Shown here: piece by piece, positions 9,508-19,600 of the stretch | How positions within the stretch are numbered: position 1 is the stretch's first letter | Layout of the letters: the number at the start of each line of letters is the position of its first letter | Assembly (NCBI RefSeq): GCF_943193125.1 | Contig: NZ_CALPCX010000001.1 | Span: 124,001 to 188,000 of the forward strand | DNA from: Adlercreutzia agrestimuris | GTDB taxonomy: Bacteria; Actinomycetota; Coriobacteriia; Coriobacteriales; Eggerthellaceae | DNA: 64,000 nt | Reading direction: 5' to 3' | Notes under the pieces: generated by a model | What the model saw: only the letters and a program-made list of their open reading frames with translations | Database searches by the model: none | What the model was told of the DNA's origin: nothing | Made by a program: the position numbers and the translations under genes

Positions 9508-10476
9508 ATGCCTGCAATTATCACACATGACTTTTTTGGGCGAGATGTATACGACGCCCTTTATAAAAGTATCGGAAGCTCAAAGAACGAAGCGGATGCG
9601 TTTCTTCTCGGAAACCAAGGTCCTGATCCGTTGTTTTATTGCGTCGTTAGCCCTTCGCTTGCAAAATACAACCATCTCGGATCACGACTTCATCACGAAA
9701 ACCCAACTGAGGTACTTGCGGCATTCAAATCTTCACTTTCTGTTCTCTCGGAATCTGAAGTATCTATTGGTCGAGCATATGCCCTTGGTTTTTGGTGCCA
9801 CTATTTTCTTGATAGTGCCATGCATCCGTTTGTGTACTACCATGAATTCGCCATCTGCGACGCAGGCGAACCAGACCTTGACCGCACTTACGCTTCAGAA
9901 GTTCATGCGGTTATTGAAAGCGAGCTAGATGAGCTGGTTCTTTACAAAAAACGCCAACAAACTATCAGCGAATTTAACCCGTCAACTGCAATTCTGAAGG
10001 CAAGCGACGAGGTGCTGCGCATTATTTCAAAAATGTATGCTTATGTTGCAATGGTGGTCTTCGGAGAAACCATTCCGCAAGATCTTTTTGCGCGTTCTGT
10101 TCGTGACTTTCGTCTGGTGCAGCGCGCTTTCTATTCACCCTCAGGTATGAAACGCTATCTTGTAGGATCCCTCGAACGAACAGTGCGACCGCACTCATTT
10201 TTCCAATCTATGAGCCATCGCCCTGTGGAGTTGCATGAAAGCATTTTCGACAACCGAAATCACAATGCATGGAAAAACCCTTTTACTGACGAAGTGCGCA
10301 CCGATGGCTTCTGGGACATTTATCATCAGGCACTCTCTTGCGCCAAACGTCAGTTGGCAACATTTGATCAAAACAATTTCAACATTGAGTCCGCACGAGC
10401 ACTGACTCATGATTTGAATTTCTCAGGAGAGCCTACCGTTGCCGTTGTTGTTGACGTTCAAGACCTAGAAGCTTAA
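9508..10476 (+). CDS. Zinc-dependent phospholipase C-like protein
   Basis: The ATG at 9508 follows GGAG with 6 bases of spacing and gives the family-like start MPAIITHDFFG; longer starts back to 9454 lack a ribosome binding site. The 322-residue product has histidine/aspartate metal ligands of the zinc-dependent phospholipase C/S1-P1 nuclease fold: an N-terminal HDFFG, LGNQGPDPLFY, WCHYFLDSAMHPFVYYH and HAVIESELDEL. No signal peptide is visible, so a cytoplasmic place is likely. Members are often annotated as phospholipase but activity is rarely tested. It is followed after 5 bases by the TRIC-like gene, probably in one transcript. Confidence 0.7.
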   Translation: MPAIITHDFFGRDVYDALYKSIGSSKNEADAFLLGNQGPDPLFYCVVSPSLAKYNHLGSRLHHENPTEVLAAFKSSLSVLSESEVSIGRAYALGFWCHYFLDSAMHPFVYYHEFAICDAGEPDLDRTYASEVHAVIESELDELVLYKKRQQTISEFNPSTAILKASDEVLRIISKMYAYVAMVVFGETIPQDLFARSVRDFRLVQRAFYSPSGMKRYLVGSLERTVRPHSFFQSMSHRPVELHESIFDNRNHNAWKNPFTDEVRTDGFWDIYHQALSCAKRQLATFDQNNFNIESARALTHDLNFSGEPTVAVVVDVQDLEA

Positions 10477-10481
10477 AACAC

Positions 10482-11558
10482 ATGCTAGAAGTTGTCCTTA
10501 CCATACCTTTTTGGCTCGAGCTTGCCGCATCACTGACCGGTGGCCTCTCCGGTGCAATGTCTGCAGTTCGTGCGCGTTACGACCTCTTTGGCGTGGCATG
10601 CATTGCTATTGTCACTGGTCTAGCAGGCGGCATTATTCGCGATATTTTGCTGCAGCAATATGGCATATATGCATTTCAAAAACCCTCGCTGATTCTTGCC
10701 TGCGTTATTGCCGGAGTGGTTGTTTTCTACTTTGGCAAACTAACCACTTATCTGGACCCAATAGTAGATTTGCTTGACAACCTGTCAGTAGCTCTGTGGG
10801 CTATTGTAAGCGTAGGCAAATCCATGTCGGCGGGGCTTGATATTATTCCAGCCACCATTCTTGGCACCATTACAGCTGTTGGTGGCGGTATTTGCCGCGA
10901 TATTTGCATGAACCGCGAACCTGAGGCGTTTCAAGCTGGTCCGCTCTACGGATCAGCAGCGCTTTTAGGAAGCTTAGCATTTGCACTCATGCGACAAAAC
11001 CATATCTTGAGCGATTACGCAGCTCCCACCTGCGTAATTTTGGTGTTAGGCGTGCGCTATACTTCGCTCTTTTTTGGTTTCAAAACTCGTCCCCCGCGCG
11101 ACTACTCCAATGTCATCACAAAGCCAGTCAAGACAGTTGCTTCGCGCATGAAACCTCCTAAGGGCAAGGTGCAGCGCGACAAAGAGCGACGTCCTTACGA
11201 AAAACTGGCTCGCTTCTGGAAACGCCTCCACGGACAGCAGCCCACCCCCCTCTCCGAGCCAACATCAAGCCAAACTGACCCGCTAACCCGAAGCGGTAAC
11301 ATGGGTCATACCGGCAAGTTTTCTCGTGTCACAGTGGATGCGCCCACAGAGAGCAACAATACCTCAGCTGAGAAAAAACAAGAGAGCGCAGCTACACCCG
11401 ACAAACCTACGCCCAAAAGCACCACGCAAAGAATTGCAGATCCATCGGATCGCATCATAGTAAGCCGCGAAGAATTGCATCAGCTTTTTGGCAAGAACCA
11501 AAATCAGGAACCCGAAAAGGATCCGTTCGAACCAAGTGACAATCCCTACGATTTTTAG
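10482..11558 (+). CDS. TRIC/UPF0126 family cation channel-like protein with long cytoplasmic tail
   Basis: A 358-residue protein. The first ~205 residues contain two UPF0126/TRIC repeats, each with a glycine-rich GG-x-x-RD motif (GLAGGIIRDILL and GGGICRDICM) inside predicted membrane helices; bacterial TRIC proteins form trimeric cation (K+) channels. The remaining ~150 residues are basic then polar and low-complexity (many P, T, S, K), probably disordered and absent from typical ~205-residue homologs. The gene is 5 bases after the phospholipase-like gene. Confidence 0.8.
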   Translation: MLEVVLTIPFWLELAASLTGGLSGAMSAVRARYDLFGVACIAIVTGLAGGIIRDILLQQYGIYAFQKPSLILACVIAGVVVFYFGKLTTYLDPIVDLLDNLSVALWAIVSVGKSMSAGLDIIPATILGTITAVGGGICRDICMNREPEAFQAGPLYGSAALLGSLAFALMRQNHILSDYAAPTCVILVLGVRYTSLFFGFKTRPPRDYSNVITKPVKTVASRMKPPKGKVQRDKERRPYEKLARFWKRLHGQQPTPLSEPTSSQTDPLTRSGNMGHTGKFSRVTVDAPTESNNTSAEKKQESAATPDKPTPKSTTQRIADPSDRIIVSREELHQLFGKNQNQEPEKDPFEPSDNPYDF

Positions 11559-11573
11559 TAGCTTTACGCGACT

Positions 11574-11613
11574 AACGCACGCGCCCATGCTTTTTGCATG
11601 CCACGCGTGCGTT
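11574..11613. terminator. Bidirectional terminator between convergent genes
   Basis: A stem of 10 pairs (aacgcacgcg, 11574-11583, with cgcgtgcgtt, 11604-11613) encloses a second small stem (catgc/gcatg) around a ttttt loop. It lies between the convergent TRIC-like and DUF47 genes and could stop transcription from both sides; no long U-run follows. Confidence 0.5.
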
Positions 11614-11641
11614 CGCGCTGTTATAACATGAGTTGTTTTTC

Positions 11642-12271
11642 TTAAACGTTCTTCAGCAAGATGTTATTCATGGTATCGGCTGCATGCTCGCATGCGTCAC
11701 AGCAGCCCTCCATGCTCTCAAACACCTGAGACCACACCAAAACGCGCAGTGTATTCTCACGATCGTCGGTATGAAGATGACGAATTACGCGCATAAACAG
11801 CTGGTCGCCCTCTTCTTCATAGGTGTTTACATCAATGATGCGCTGCTTGAAAGTTTTTGACTTTTTGAAATTCCTAAAGTCTTCCATAGCACGGTCAAGC
11901 GCCTCGCAGCTTTGCTTGATAAGGCACGCAAACTCATGCGCACCAGGATAAATCATGTGTACGTCATAAATATAGAAACGCTGAATAACCTCTTCGATAT
12001 CGTCAAGGATCGTATCAAGCGTATACACCAACTCAATAATATCCTCACGCTCGATAGGCGGCATAAAGTCAGTTGCAACAGCCTTAAAAACAGCATGGGT
12101 AATCTCGTCGCCTTGGTGCTCGATTTCGTGCGCACGCTCCATGACTGAGAACAGCCCCTCCGCATTAGTAAAGCCCTCAATGGCCTCAATGAGAATTTGC
12201 GCCTCTTGTACGGCTAGTTCTGTTTGCTTCTCAAAAGCGTCGAAGTAGTCGAACCGATTTTTCTTGCCCAT
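11642..12271 (-). CDS. DUF47 family PhoU-like phosphate transport accessory protein
   Basis: A 209-residue, all-helical, acidic protein beginning MGKKNRFDYFDAFEKQ and containing AHEIEHQGDEITH and DTILDDIEEVIQRF. These are hallmarks of the DUF47/PhoU-like family, which binds metal clusters and is nearly always encoded beside a PiT phosphate transporter. Here it starts 46 bases after the transporter gene on the same strand, so it probably regulates that transporter at the membrane. Confidence 0.9.
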   Translation of the reverse strand: MGKKNRFDYFDAFEKQTELAVQEAQILIEAIEGFTNAEGLFSVMERAHEIEHQGDEITHAVFKAVATDFMPPIEREDIIELVYTLDTILDDIEEVIQRFYIYDVHMIYPGAHEFACLIKQSCEALDRAMEDFRNFKKSKTFKQRIIDVNTYEEEGDQLFMRVIRHLHTDDRENTLRVLVWSQVFESMEGCCDACEHAADTMNNILLKNV

Positions 12272-12317
12272 CCGAGCTCCTTTGTACCAAATCTGCGAAA
12301 GGTGATTCCTTTGCTTT

Positions 12318-13376
12318 TTACAACACCATCAAGAACAAGTGAGCGAACGCAAATCCCAGAAGACCGCAGCCCGGAAATGTCAGCACCCACGTCTTGACCA
12401 TATCAATAGCAATACTCCATTTTACGGCGCTTTTGCGCTTAGCAGCTCCAACACCCATGATGGCTGTCGTGTTAGTGTGCGTCGTTGATACAGGCAAGCC
12501 TGCAAACGTTGAAAGCATAAGGCAGAAAAACGTTGCAAGCGACGCCGCGAAACCCTGGAATGGTTCCAGCTTAACCATGTCCATGCCAACGCTTTTTATA
12601 ATGCGTTCACCACCAGCAGCTGTACCAATACCCATATTCAACGCACACAAAAGCATCAGCCATACAGGTAGTGACATCTGATCGGCCTGACCCAGCCCGG
12701 TAGCCAGCGTGATTGCAAGTACGAAGATACTCATAAACTTCTGACCGTCTTGCGCACCATGCATGAAGGCTACGCCAGCACCAGAAAGAATCTGCGCGCG
12801 TCGAAATGCTGCAGCACTCTTATTGCGGTCAGTATCGCGAAATATTCGCACGATTACCTTGGAATTAACCCAGCCCAAAATAAAGCCGAGCAAGGTTGAA
12901 AGCAAAATGCCATAGATAACTTTTATCCACTCGCCACCATTGATTGCGCCCAAACCACCTTGTAAGGCTATAGCGGCTCCAGTCAATCCGGCAATAAGTG
13001 AGTGGCTTTGCGAAGTAGGAATGCCGAAATACCACGCTGCGGTACCCCAAACAATAATAGCTACCATTGCAGCCATAAGGGCAACGAGCGCATGCTCAGA
13101 ATTACCGCCAAAATCAACCATGTTAAAAATGGTTGCAGCAACTGCTGCGGTAAAGAGAGAGACCACAAACAAGCCGACAAAATTACAAATTGCAGCCATA
13201 ATAATTGCTGCTCGCGGGCGCATAGCGCGCGTTGAAACTACTGTTGCAATAGCATTAGGTGCGTCGGTTGCACCGTTCACTATGATGACACCAATATTGA
13301 GCAGTGTTACTACTACCAATACCGGGTTTGACATAAGCTGAGCAACAAAGGTAGCCCACTCAATAGTCACAAGCAT
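12318..13376 (-). CDS. pit: PiT family inorganic phosphate transporter
   Basis: About 352 residues with about ten membrane helices. The two PiT signature repeats are present: VNGATDAPNAIATVVSTRAM near the N-terminus and STTHTNTTAIMGVG near the C-terminus. The family takes up phosphate by H+ or Na+ symport, usually as a metal-phosphate complex. The start is uncertain: the frame extends to 13409 (TTG), ATG at 13376 overlaps the purine-rich GGAAGG, and GTG at 13370 has the best spacing from it. It forms an operon with the DUF47 gene downstream. Confidence 0.9.
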   Translation of the reverse strand: MLVTIEWATFVAQLMSNPVLVVVTLLNIGVIIVNGATDAPNAIATVVSTRAMRPRAAIIMAAICNFVGLFVVSLFTAAVAATIFNMVDFGGNSEHALVALMAAMVAIIVWGTAAWYFGIPTSQSHSLIAGLTGAAIALQGGLGAINGGEWIKVIYGILLSTLLGFILGWVNSKVIVRIFRDTDRNKSAAAFRRAQILSGAGVAFMHGAQDGQKFMSIFVLAITLATGLGQADQMSLPVWLMLLCALNMGIGTAAGGERIIKSVGMDMVKLEPFQGFAASLATFFCLMLSTFAGLPVSTTHTNTTAIMGVGAAKRKSAVKWSIAIDMVKTWVLTFPGCGLLGFAFAHLFLMVL

Positions 13377-13520
13377 CCTTCCACACGCTTTAACATTGCG
13401 GTGATTCAATAGTGTAGCGCAAAGAGGAGCAGATGCGATAGCGGCAAGGAAAGGTTACACAATTACTAAGTTATTAGGTTAAAGGAAGCAGCTTAAGGAA
13501 AAGGAAAGCAGACAATAAGA

Positions 13521-13545
13521 AAGGGGCGCTTGTTTTGCACCCCTT
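13521..13545 (-). terminator. Rho-independent terminator after the metallo-hydrolase gene
   Basis: On the minus strand a 9-bp stem (AAGGGGTGC with GCGCCCCTT, one G-U pair) around an AAAACAA loop is followed by TCTTATT. It lies just past the stop at 13557 and ends the recJ-relA-hydrolase transcript. Confidence 0.7.
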
Positions 13546-13556
13546 ATCAATCCGTC

Positions 13557-14222
13557 CTAAGCGTATGCGGCAAAAACGCGTCGGCGTTCAGCGCCAATAG
13601 TGGTAGGGTTGCCATGACCAGGCAGCACACATGTCTCGTCCGGGAGCACCGCGAGGTGCTTGAGCGATTTACGCATGTCATCCATGCTTCCACCCACAAA
13701 ATCAGTACGCCCAATTGTGCCTTCAAAAAGCGTATCACCTGAGATGAGCACAGGAGCACCGTCAGTGTGATTGCCAAATTGCGGCGCAAGGAACAAGCAC
13801 ATACTTCCTTTTGAATGACCCGGCGTTACAAGCACCTTCCAAGGCATCGTTCCAATTTCAATCACATCACCATCGGCAACGCGAACGTCCACTTCACACG
13901 TATCAAAGGGGCGTCCATCAGGCGGGATAGGCTGTTCTCCACAGATAATCTGAGCATCAATTGCCGAAGCAATCACGGGTGCCTGCGTAAGCTTGCGCAG
14001 TTCACGCGCTGCGCCACAATGGTCAAAATGCGCATGCGTCAACACAATAGCATCAATGGTGCGCTCCCCCGCTGCCGCTACGATAGCCTCAGCGTCGCAC
14101 GTAGGATCAACCACCATCGTAGTCTGGCCATCGGAAATAATGAAGTCGTTGTTCTCAAGCATGCCAAGAACTACTACCTCAATATCAACACAAGCACCCT
14201 CAATGCTATATGCGCGTGTCAT
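13557..14222 (-). CDS. MBL-fold metallo-hydrolase (glyoxalase II-like)
   Basis: A 221-residue cytoplasmic protein with the metallo-beta-lactamase fold. The metal motif THAHFDHCG is at about residues 81-89, and further ligands are in VTPGHSKGSMC, SGDTLFEGTIGRTD and LPGHG. This pattern is typical of the hydroxyacylglutathione hydrolase/YcbL group of thioester hydrolases. The gene starts 15 bases after the (p)ppGpp synthetase gene, so it is co-transcribed; this order is common in Gram-positive genomes. The substrate is unknown. Confidence 0.88.
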   Translation of the reverse strand: MTRAYSIEGACVDIEVVVLGMLENNDFIISDGQTTMVVDPTCDAEAIVAAAGERTIDAIVLTHAHFDHCGAARELRKLTQAPVIASAIDAQIICGEQPIPPDGRPFDTCEVDVRVADGDVIEIGTMPWKVLVTPGHSKGSMCLFLAPQFGNHTDGAPVLISGDTLFEGTIGRTDFVGGSMDDMRKSLKHLAVLPDETCVLPGHGNPTTIGAERRRVFAAYA

Positions 14223-14237
14223 ATAAACTCCCTTTCG

Positions 14238-16628
14238 CTACTTATTTGGCACCATGCGGCGCGCGTCAAATACACCTTCAACAGTGCTGAGTTTTTTCGT
14301 AATCGTCTCAATGCTTGAGATGTCTGAAACCTGGAACAAGAAACGCATCTCAACCATACCATCGCGATGCGACGTGGTAGAAGATGACAGTACATTGGCT
14401 CCCATATCAGACAACACCACAACAATATCGCGAAGAAGTCCCATGCGATCAAGCGCATCAATGAATACCTCAACCTTAAATGAAGTGTTTTTGGGCATAT
14501 CGCGCTCCCACGACACTTCAATAATGCGCTCAGGTGACTGCATCAAATCTTTTGCATTTGGGCAGTCCGCGCGGTGTACTGACACACCGCGACCTCGTGT
14601 CACAAAGCCCAAAATCTCATCCCCTGGTACGGGATTGCAGCATCGCGAAAGGCGTACCAACACATCATCTATGCCCTTGACCACCACGCCATTCGACGTA
14701 TGTGCTTCATGTTTTTTAGGATGCTTGACACTGGTAATCATAGGGGGCAGCTTGCCGGTAGACATAGCGCCAGCAAGCGTTGACAAACCCTCTTCTGCCT
14801 CGTTGCCCTTATCAACAAGAATCTTGAGCAAACGATTAGCCACATGCGTGGCACTTTCCTTGCCCGTACCAATGTGGACCAGCATATCGTCTGCATCATT
14901 AAAGCCCAGCGTATCAGCAACCGCTTTCATAGCACGCATGGATTGCGCGCTTGAAATGCCCAACCCGTGCTTACGCATTTCACGCGTCAGCTTATCGCGC
15001 CCATTCTGCAAATCGTCGCCGCGGCTAACTTTGCTGAAGTATGAGCGAATCTTATTGCGCGCAGACGGTGTTTTCACCAAATTGAGCCAATCACGTGACG
15101 GACTGGCGCTTTTTTGTGTCAGCACCTCAACGCGGTCACCCAACTGCAGCTCATAAGACAATGGCACAATTGAACCGTTTACCTTCGCGCCAACACAGTG
15201 ATTTCCCACCTCGGTATGAATTGCATAGGCAAAATCAACAGGTGTTGATCCCGCGCGCAAGCTCATAACCTCGCCTTTTGGCGTGAAAACAAATACTTCA
15301 GTGGGTGCCAAGTCCACTTTAAGATCTTTCAGGAATTCGCGCGAGTCTTGAGACTCATCTTGCCAATCAACCATTTGACGAAGCCACGCAAGCTGTTGGT
15401 CAAGCGCATCTCCAGAACCCTTGCCGCCTTTTTCTTTATAACGCCAGTGAGCTGCAACACCATATTCGCTTTGGTGGTGCATATCCTCAGTACGAATCTG
15501 TACCTCAAGCGGACGACCCGCTGGCCCTATGACGGTAGTATGTAAGCTTTGATACATATTGAATTTTGGCATGGCAATGTAGTCTTTAAAGCGACCAGGC
15601 ATAGGATGCCAAAGGGTGTGAACTGCACCCAAAGCCGAATAGCAATCACGCACCGTTTTTACAATGACGCGAACCGCAATAAGGTCATAGATCTCAGAGA
15701 AGCCTTTGCCCTTTTTCGTCATCTTTTGATAGATGGAATAAAGGTGCTTTGGCCTGCCCATAATCTGAGCTTGAATGCCAACTTTGTCCATCTCTTCATG
15801 CAGAATTGAAATGATTTGATCAAGGTAGTCTTCACGACTGGCGCGACTTTCGGTCACCATACGCGAAACCTGCTTGAACTTATTAGGCTCCATGTAATAA
15901 AACGCCAAGTCCTCAAGCTCCCACTTGATGGAGTTGATGCCCAAACGGTGCGCAATAGGAGCATAAATCTCAAGCGTTTCGCGAGACTTAAAGATGCGTC
16001 GATCCTCACGCAAGGCACCAAGGGTGCGCATATTATGCAAACGGTCAGCAAGCTTGATAACAACCACGCGAATGTCTTTGCTCATTGCAACAAACATTTT
16101 ACGCATCGTGGCTGCTTGCTCGTCAGTGAGGCTTTCAACCTCAATGCGCGTAATCTTGGTAACGCCGTCGACCAACTGTGCAATTTGCGGATTAAACTCC
16201 TCGGCAACTTCTTCCGAAGTCACCTTAGTGTCTTCCACCGTGTCATGCAGAAGCGCTGCGCAGAGAGTCTCCACGTCCATACGCAAATCTGCCAAGATTA
16301 TGGCCACCTCAACCGGATGAGCAATGAAAGGCTCTCCGCTTTTTCTGCACTGTCCTGCATGTGCTTGCGAAGCAAACGTAAATGCTTTTGCCAAAAGCGC
16401 TTCATCCTCTTCAGAGAGATATGAAGAGGTCATGCGTTGCAATTCTTCAAAACGCTCTTCAGGAGAAAACACCTGATGATCAGCTGCCTTTGCTTCAGGA
16501 GCAAACGACTTCGACATGATGTGCTGACCTAAACATGTTTGCGTTGGCTGTTTTTTCCCTTGCTCTGCAGGCGTTTGGCCCATAGAAGGGCTGCTATTTT
16601 TATCTGTCACACCTGCCCCTTTCCTCAT
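14238..16628 (-). CDS. rel: Bifunctional (p)ppGpp synthetase/hydrolase (RelA/SpoT family)
   Basis: A 796-residue stringent-response enzyme. An N-terminal HD hydrolase domain is seen (HPVEVAIILADLRMD and HDTVEDT, about residues 106-135). The synthetase domain has RFKDYIAMPK and NMYQSLHTTV, then a TGS domain (VFVFTPKGEVMSLRAGSTP) and a C-terminal ACT domain. The retained HD motif suggests that it both makes and degrades (p)ppGpp. The first ~50 residues are a polar extension beyond the usual start. Its ATG overlaps the TAA of recJ by one base, with GAGG upstream, so translation is probably coupled. Confidence 0.95.
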   Translation of the reverse strand: MRKGAGVTDKNSSPSMGQTPAEQGKKQPTQTCLGQHIMSKSFAPEAKAADHQVFSPEERFEELQRMTSSYLSEEDEALLAKAFTFASQAHAGQCRKSGEPFIAHPVEVAIILADLRMDVETLCAALLHDTVEDTKVTSEEVAEEFNPQIAQLVDGVTKITRIEVESLTDEQAATMRKMFVAMSKDIRVVVIKLADRLHNMRTLGALREDRRIFKSRETLEIYAPIAHRLGINSIKWELEDLAFYYMEPNKFKQVSRMVTESRASREDYLDQIISILHEEMDKVGIQAQIMGRPKHLYSIYQKMTKKGKGFSEIYDLIAVRVIVKTVRDCYSALGAVHTLWHPMPGRFKDYIAMPKFNMYQSLHTTVIGPAGRPLEVQIRTEDMHHQSEYGVAAHWRYKEKGGKGSGDALDQQLAWLRQMVDWQDESQDSREFLKDLKVDLAPTEVFVFTPKGEVMSLRAGSTPVDFAYAIHTEVGNHCVGAKVNGSIVPLSYELQLGDRVEVLTQKSASPSRDWLNLVKTPSARNKIRSYFSKVSRGDDLQNGRDKLTREMRKHGLGISSAQSMRAMKAVADTLGFNDADDMLVHIGTGKESATHVANRLLKILVDKGNEAEEGLSTLAGAMSTGKLPPMITSVKHPKKHEAHTSNGVVVKGIDDVLVRLSRCCNPVPGDEILGFVTRGRGVSVHRADCPNAKDLMQSPERIIEVSWERDMPKNTSFKVEVFIDALDRMGLLRDIVVVLSDMGANVLSSSTTSHRDGMVEMRFLFQVSDISSIETITKKLSTVEGVFDARRMVPNK

Positions 16629-19600
16629 TATCCTCGTGGCGTTTGCGCTTTGCGCAGTTCGGTAAGCTCTTTCTCGGGCAAAATCGGGCGTGTTAAACGC
16701 ATGCGTAATTGATCTTTATTGCAGCACATAACCCAATCTCTAAACGTGCGAAAAATCTCATGCTCGGCTAAACCTTCACGATAGCGCACACTATCAGTCA
16801 ACTCAACTTTTGATGCACATTCAACCACATGCACCGAACGAACCATCCCCGCTGAGCCATACGCTGTATGCGTCTCAATAAGTCCAAGCTCGCGAAAAAC
16901 CGCTATACCGCACGCTGCTGCCTGAGGAGTAACCGCACAGAGTTCAGTTGACGCTGCTTGAGCCAATTCGGCATTAGCGATGGCGAAAAACTCCTGATCA
17001 CCTTCGCGCTGCAGAGATCGCAACTTACGATACACCTGCGCCATGCAATCATGGTTTGGCGTCATTTCGCCAAGAATCTTATCATTGATTGCACCATCTT
17101 CTTTTCCAAAGAGTAGATGTATTGTTGCATCGTTGCCATCGCGTCCAGCGCGCCCACTCATCTGATTAAACTCAATCTCATTAAAGGGCAGATGATACAA
17201 GACAACATGACGAATATTGGGAATGTCAATACCTTCGCCAAAGGCAGATGTGGCAACGAGCACCGAAAGTGCATCTTCGCGAAAGAGGTTCTCAACACGA
17301 TTGCGCTCTGCTCGGGACAAACCAGCATTATAAAAACCAATAAGCGGTGCAAGTTGCGGCACGCGTTTACGAAGCAGACGAGCAAGCGCTACAGATCCTT
17401 CACGCGAATTAACGTATATAACCGTTTTATCTCCAGATGCAATCAAATTTGCCAGGTAGTCATCACGATTACGAAGACCGCGTCTGTCATCCACCTGCAA
17501 GTTTGGTCGATCTGCCTCATCATAGATTGCCGCATCTATAGGCAGCTCACGACAGATTGCCGCTGCAACCTCATCATCTGCAGTGGCTGTGAGCGCCAAG
17601 ATTACAGGCGCCCCTAACTTGGCAAGAGATTGCCCAATAGTGGCATAAGCACTGCGTTGACCAGCACGTGCCATGCCAATATGATGCGCCTCATCAACTA
17701 CCACAAAGTCAATAGCGTTACTTTGCGCAAAGTCATCGGCATGCCATGCAAGAAACTCAGGGGTAGTAAGGACAATGTCGCATGTTCCATTTGCCAGTGA
17801 CTGATAAATGCGCGCACGCTCTTCTGGAGAGCTCTCGCCCGTTATAACTTCAATGGAAATCCCGAATGAACTCAAAGCACTTCGCAAATGAAATGCCTGA
17901 TCAGCAATGAGTGCACGCAATGGGTACACAAACATTGACGCCTTGTGCGTCGTCAGTGCACGCAAAGCAGCACTAACTTGAAACGTTAACGACTTCCCAC
18001 GGCCTGTGGCCATAATCCCTAAAACGCTTCTGTTTTGCGAAATCTCATCGAGTATCTTGCGCTGCGCGGGATGAAGGGGCTTATCTCCAATGAGTGCCTT
18101 AACGAGCGCACTCTTGAGCCCTTCCGGATCTTCAACGGCTTTTTGCTCCCACTGCGCACGCGCCTGCTCTAAGGCTGCCTCATATGCCTCAACATCTTCG
18201 GGTCGATGCTCAACATCTTTGCAAAGCTCTGCATCAGAGGTAGCGTATAAATCTGCAACAAAGGTAAGATGAAGCGGATCGCAGCATGCCTCAAGCCCAG
18301 CACAGCTGCGAGCAGGAGTTAGTGATTGCAGCATGGCTTTTACGCTTTTACGACCGCGCCATTCATCAATTTGCACCTCAAAAGCGGCGTTGACCACGCT
18401 GTCAGTAGTCATAAGCGTTTCAATATCAGTACAGTGAAACATAATGGCAGACACCTGTGCACTACCATCCGTGAGCTGACATGAGAAGTGGTTCTTTTCA
18501 GCACCAACCGCCCGAGCATTTGCTAAGCTCACATTGCGCGCTAAATACACTGGTGTAAGCCATTCTTGCCCAAAAGGAGCAAGCTTTTCAAGCTGCGCCA
18601 CGTTGTCTAAGGTAAGTTCCTCTAGATCAAGACAGGCATCAATCTCAATAAGCGGATGAAACGCGCGCTCTTCAAGCGAGTCCATATACTGGCACAGCCG
18701 CTCTTCAAATTCTCCCAACTTATCAGCGGGAAGCGTCACCCCAACCGCTGCCTCATGACCGCCAAATCGCGTGAGCAAATCCGAAGCACTTTCTACCGCT
18801 TTGAAAAGATTTACCTGACCCACGCTTCTTCCCGAACCGCGCGCCTGATCTCCTACAATCGTAAAAAGCAAGCAGGGTACGCCGTAGTTGTTCACCAAAC
18901 GGCTTGCCACGATACCCTTAACGCCTTCGTGCCAACCTTCACCCGCCACTACCAAAGCGCGTTGTCCATGGTAGTTTTTTGCAGCTTGTTCTTTTGCAAT
19001 CTCGGAAAGTTCCGCTTCAATAGAGCGGCGCTGGTCATTGACGGATTCAAGCTGTTGAGCCAATTGCGTTGCTTGCTCAAAATCGTCGCACATCAAAAGG
19101 TCAAGAGCTAGTTGCGCATCCCCCATGCGTCCTGCAGCATTGAGTCGCGGAATGAGCGAAAAGCTCAAGTTGGTTGCCGTAATTTGTTTATCACCCGCAC
19201 CTGTTACTGCCAAAAGCGCTGCAATGCATGGGCGCGGATTGTGATTAATCTGCTCAAGTCCATGAGATACCAGTGAGCGGTTCTCGTCTCTCATAGGCAT
19301 AAGATCTGCCACGGTGCCAAGCGTGGCGAAGTCGGTATAAGAAAGCCAAAGATGCGGCTGACCTAATCTACATCCTAAAAGCTGTACAAGCTTAAGCGCA
19401 ACTCCCACGCCAGCCAAAATAGAGCTTGGGCAATGCGGGTCGCACTTTGGATCTGCAACCGGAACACCAACGGGAACTAATTCTGAAGGTTCATGGTGGT
19501 CAGTAATAGCAAGCTCAATGCCTGCATCAAGCACCAGCTGCGCCTCGGCTTTACATGCAATGCCGCAGTCAACCGTTACAATGAAGTCAGGATTAAAGCT

